A stretch of 7,595 nucleotides of DNA from assembly GCA_007127595.1 (NCBI GenBank), contig SKZA01000210.1, positions 1-7,595 on the forward strand, written 5' to 3'. The stretch's first letter is position 1, and each line of letters starts with the position of its first letter. The stretch is from Kiritimatiellia bacterium. GTDB taxonomy: Bacteria > Verrucomicrobiota > Kiritimatiellia > SLAD01. The position numbers and the translations under genes were made by a program. Below are positions 7,150-7,595 of the stretch, piece by piece. The notes under the pieces are model-generated. The model searched no databases. It was not told the DNA's origin and saw nothing but the letters and a program-made list of their open reading frames with translations.

Positions 7150-7595
7150 ATGGAAATAACGGATGTACGAATCTGGAGCGAGCGCTGGCGTTTGGCGGCG
7201 TTGTCGGATGCGGAGATGGTGCGTATCGGCCTTCTCTCCGTCATCGTGGGGTTGGGCTATGTCTTGTTCCATCTGCAAGGCAACACGATCGGTGTCGAAT
7301 ACTATTCGCGATCGGCCCTTGCCTGGATGGTGCATCTCTGGAACTACACGGACGGTTTCGGTGGCGCCGATTATTCGCACGGTTATCTGATTCCGTTCGT
7401 GTCGCTTGCAGTGATCTGGTTGAAGCGCAATGAAATCGCCGCGGCCCCGAAGTATGTGAGTCAAATCGGCTTGGCCATTGTCATTGTCGCCCTGCTTTGC
7501 CACTGGATGGGCGCCAAAGCGCAGCAGACGCGCCTTTCGCTCTTTGGGCTGGTCCTGCTTACATGGGGCATCCCGTACTATTTTTACGGATGGAA
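7150..7595 (+). CDS. xrt: Exosortase (EpsH/Xrt family), N-terminal part, cut by window end
   Basis: The 148 visible residues match the N-terminal half of exosortases, multi-spanning inner-membrane cysteine transpeptidases proposed to cleave proteins with a C-terminal PEP-CTERM-like signal, in organisms that also make exopolysaccharide. The diagnostic segment is GADYSHGYLIPFVSLAVIWL (72-91), the conserved YSHG/LIP stretch, followed by the positive cap KRNEI. Hydrophobic helices lie at about 24-43, 75-91, 104-120 and 127-146. TRLSLFGLVLLTWG (127-140) resembles the following family segment. The catalytic Cys, Arg and His lie in the C-terminal half, outside the window, so activity and subtype cannot be judged. 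The ATG at 7150 has AGGG at 7141-7144 with a five-base spacer. It follows the phosphatase by 46 bases on the same strand and is probably in the same operon, possibly with its own promoter at the palindrome. Confidence 0.87.
   Translation, partial: MEITDVRIWSERWRLAALSDAEMVRIGLLSVIVGLGYVLFHLQGNTIGVEYYSRSALAWMVHLWNYTDGFGGADYSHGYLIPFVSLAVIWLKRNEIAAAPKYVSQIGLAIVIVALLCHWMGAKAQQTRLSLFGLVLLTWGIPYYFYGW

Overview
The window is a GC-rich piece of a bacterial cell-surface polysaccharide / exosortase locus. It holds six protein genes packed almost without gaps, two of them cut by the window edges. The gene content (an exosortase, a TIGR03790-type protein, a WbaP-type sugar-phosphate transferase, a CapK-like adenylate-forming enzyme and a DUF362 protein) fits an uncultured member of the Planctomycetota / Verrucomicrobiota / Lentisphaerota / Hydrogenedentota sphere. 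That placement is inferred from family distribution; there is no rRNA or marker gene here. No tRNA, rRNA, CRISPR array, transposase or phage gene was found.

Layout. On the minus strand, reading leftward from about 2640, are a DUF362 protein (2639-1242) and then a CapK/PaaK-like adenylate-forming enzyme (1128 to beyond position 1). The 113-base gap between them is filled by two arrays of different 7-bp repeats. One array writes the last residues and stop codon of the DUF362 gene. The other ends four bases before the CapK-like start codon. A 140-base divergent intergenic region (2640-2780) separates these from a plus-strand operon: polyprenyl-phosphate sugar-phosphate transferase (2781-4325), secreted TIGR03790-type protein (4325-6583), HAD-family GmhB-like phosphatase (6576-7103) and the N-terminal 148 residues of an exosortase (7150 to beyond 7595). 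The first three plus-strand genes overlap at their junctions (TGATG, then an 8-bp overlap), which suggests translational coupling. The exosortase follows a 46-bp gap containing a perfect palindrome and a TTGACA hexamer.

How the genes may work together (inference from family knowledge). The sugar transferase starts a glycan on undecaprenyl phosphate. The GmhB-like phosphatase could supply a heptose phosphate for an activated sugar. The exosortase would process proteins carrying a C-terminal sorting signal, in a locus that also builds exopolysaccharide. TIGR03790 proteins are known only from genomes with exosortases but have no assigned function, so finding one between the initiating transferase and the exosortase supports a shared role at the cell surface. 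The divergent CapK-like and DUF362 pair may modify or activate an acyl or aryl group for the same surface product, but that link rests only on proximity.

The most noteworthy points are the paired heptamer arrays that intrude on two gene boundaries, the GmhB-like enzyme without the usual zinc loop, and the two-domain beta-rich extension on the TIGR03790 protein.
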